DNA from: Notospermus geniculatus
Lineage: Eukaryota > Nemertea > Pilidiophora > Heteronemertea > Lineidae
Direction: 5' to 3'
DNA length: 64,000 nt
NCBI GenBank assembly: GCA_002633025.1
Contig: NMRB01000107.1
Coordinates: 8,960 to 72,959 of the forward strand
Shown here: piece after piece, positions 63,711 through 64,000 of the stretch
How positions within the stretch are numbered: position 1 is the stretch's first letter
Layout: each line of letters starts with the position of its first letter
The notes under the pieces: model-generated
Told to the model about the DNA's origin: nothing
Database searches by the model: none
The model's input: only the letters and a program-made list of their open reading frames with translations
Program-made: the position numbers and the translations under genes

Positions 63711-64000
63711 TTTTTGGAAGACCAAAAGCTTATTGCAGGCAGCTGGGAGGAAGACCCATAAAAACATGGTTTTGCAGCCAGGATTTCACACCTCAGAGCA
63801 TCCTCGGCTCGCAGGCAGGGTCTTCTCATCCACTCCCCTCCTTTAGACTGATTCCCTCCTCTCAGTTGTTTTCGAAGGGGGAGGGGTAATTAGACTGTAA
63901 AATGACCTGAGATTCACAGATAAGGTGACCTCAGAGTAGCTACCGATACTTTCCGAAATTTTTCTGAACAGGGGAAGATTCTTGCCCCTTCCATCACTGG
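63711..64000. other. Window end, no gene seen
   Basis: A continuing decayed part of the preceding repeat may extend into this stretch. No coding region recognised. Confidence 0.3.

Overview
This window looks like animal (metazoan) genomic DNA from a marine invertebrate, most likely a deuterostome of the echinoderm/hemichordate/lancelet kind. That placement rests on four things: one exon of a neuronal Ig-superfamily protein resembling Turtle/IGSF9, a probable PAN/apple-domain exon, dense tRNA-derived SINEs, and a strikingly frequent palindrome TAGGCCTA. The placement is inference. There is no bacterial-style gene organisation, no rRNA or tRNA gene that looks intact, and no reverse transcriptase or transposase ORF. 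Nearly everything recognisable is non-autonomous mobile DNA.

Region 1 (about 1.1-10.3 kb) is a nest of transposons. An old LTR retrotransposon on the minus strand (LTRs from 1122 and 9380; tRNA-Leu-type primer site at 9358-9374) carries only gag-like coding sequence. It has been hit by a GA-rich foldback element (1303-1664), a TA-flanked MITE (8691-8932), a pearl/HINE-type element (7433-8159), a possible solo LTR (9771-10245) and a TIR element (2530-6504). That TIR element has itself been split by a second, young, gag-only LTR retrotransposon (2991-6398; 237-bp LTRs differing at two positions; tRNA-Ser-type primer site; polypurine tract). The young element encodes, in order on the minus strand, a 52-aa helix-hairpin-helix micro-ORF, an acidic/coiled-coil protein, and a 440-aa Gag with a CCHC zinc knuckle. 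The older element shows the same acidic/coiled-coil ORF followed by a Gag domain.

Region 2 (10.4-25.3 kb) holds many MITEs and foldback elements, a 4-copy HINE-like element, a PAN-type exon on the plus strand (17871-18117) and a well-bounded phase 1-1 Ig exon on the minus strand (24386-24721). Region 3 (25.4-48.4 kb) is intron- or intergenic-like DNA crowded with four SINE families. Family A has a tRNA head and a body of about 290 bp. Family B has a tRNA head and occurs in head-to-tail arrays. Family C is a tRNA head fused to antisense 5S rRNA sequence. Family D is a tandem tRNA-Ala-like unit. Region 4 (48.4-64 kb) has a degenerate TTAGGG tract, a 1.5-kb CACTGG-rich inverted array, a 145-bp tandem HINE array with an assembly joint, several palindromic MITEs and a 142-bp tandem repeat at the right end.

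The host genes contribute only single exons here, so their introns must be long. The mobile elements depend on enzymes encoded elsewhere. The most unusual item is the gag-only LTR element with an upstream helix-hairpin-helix ORF.
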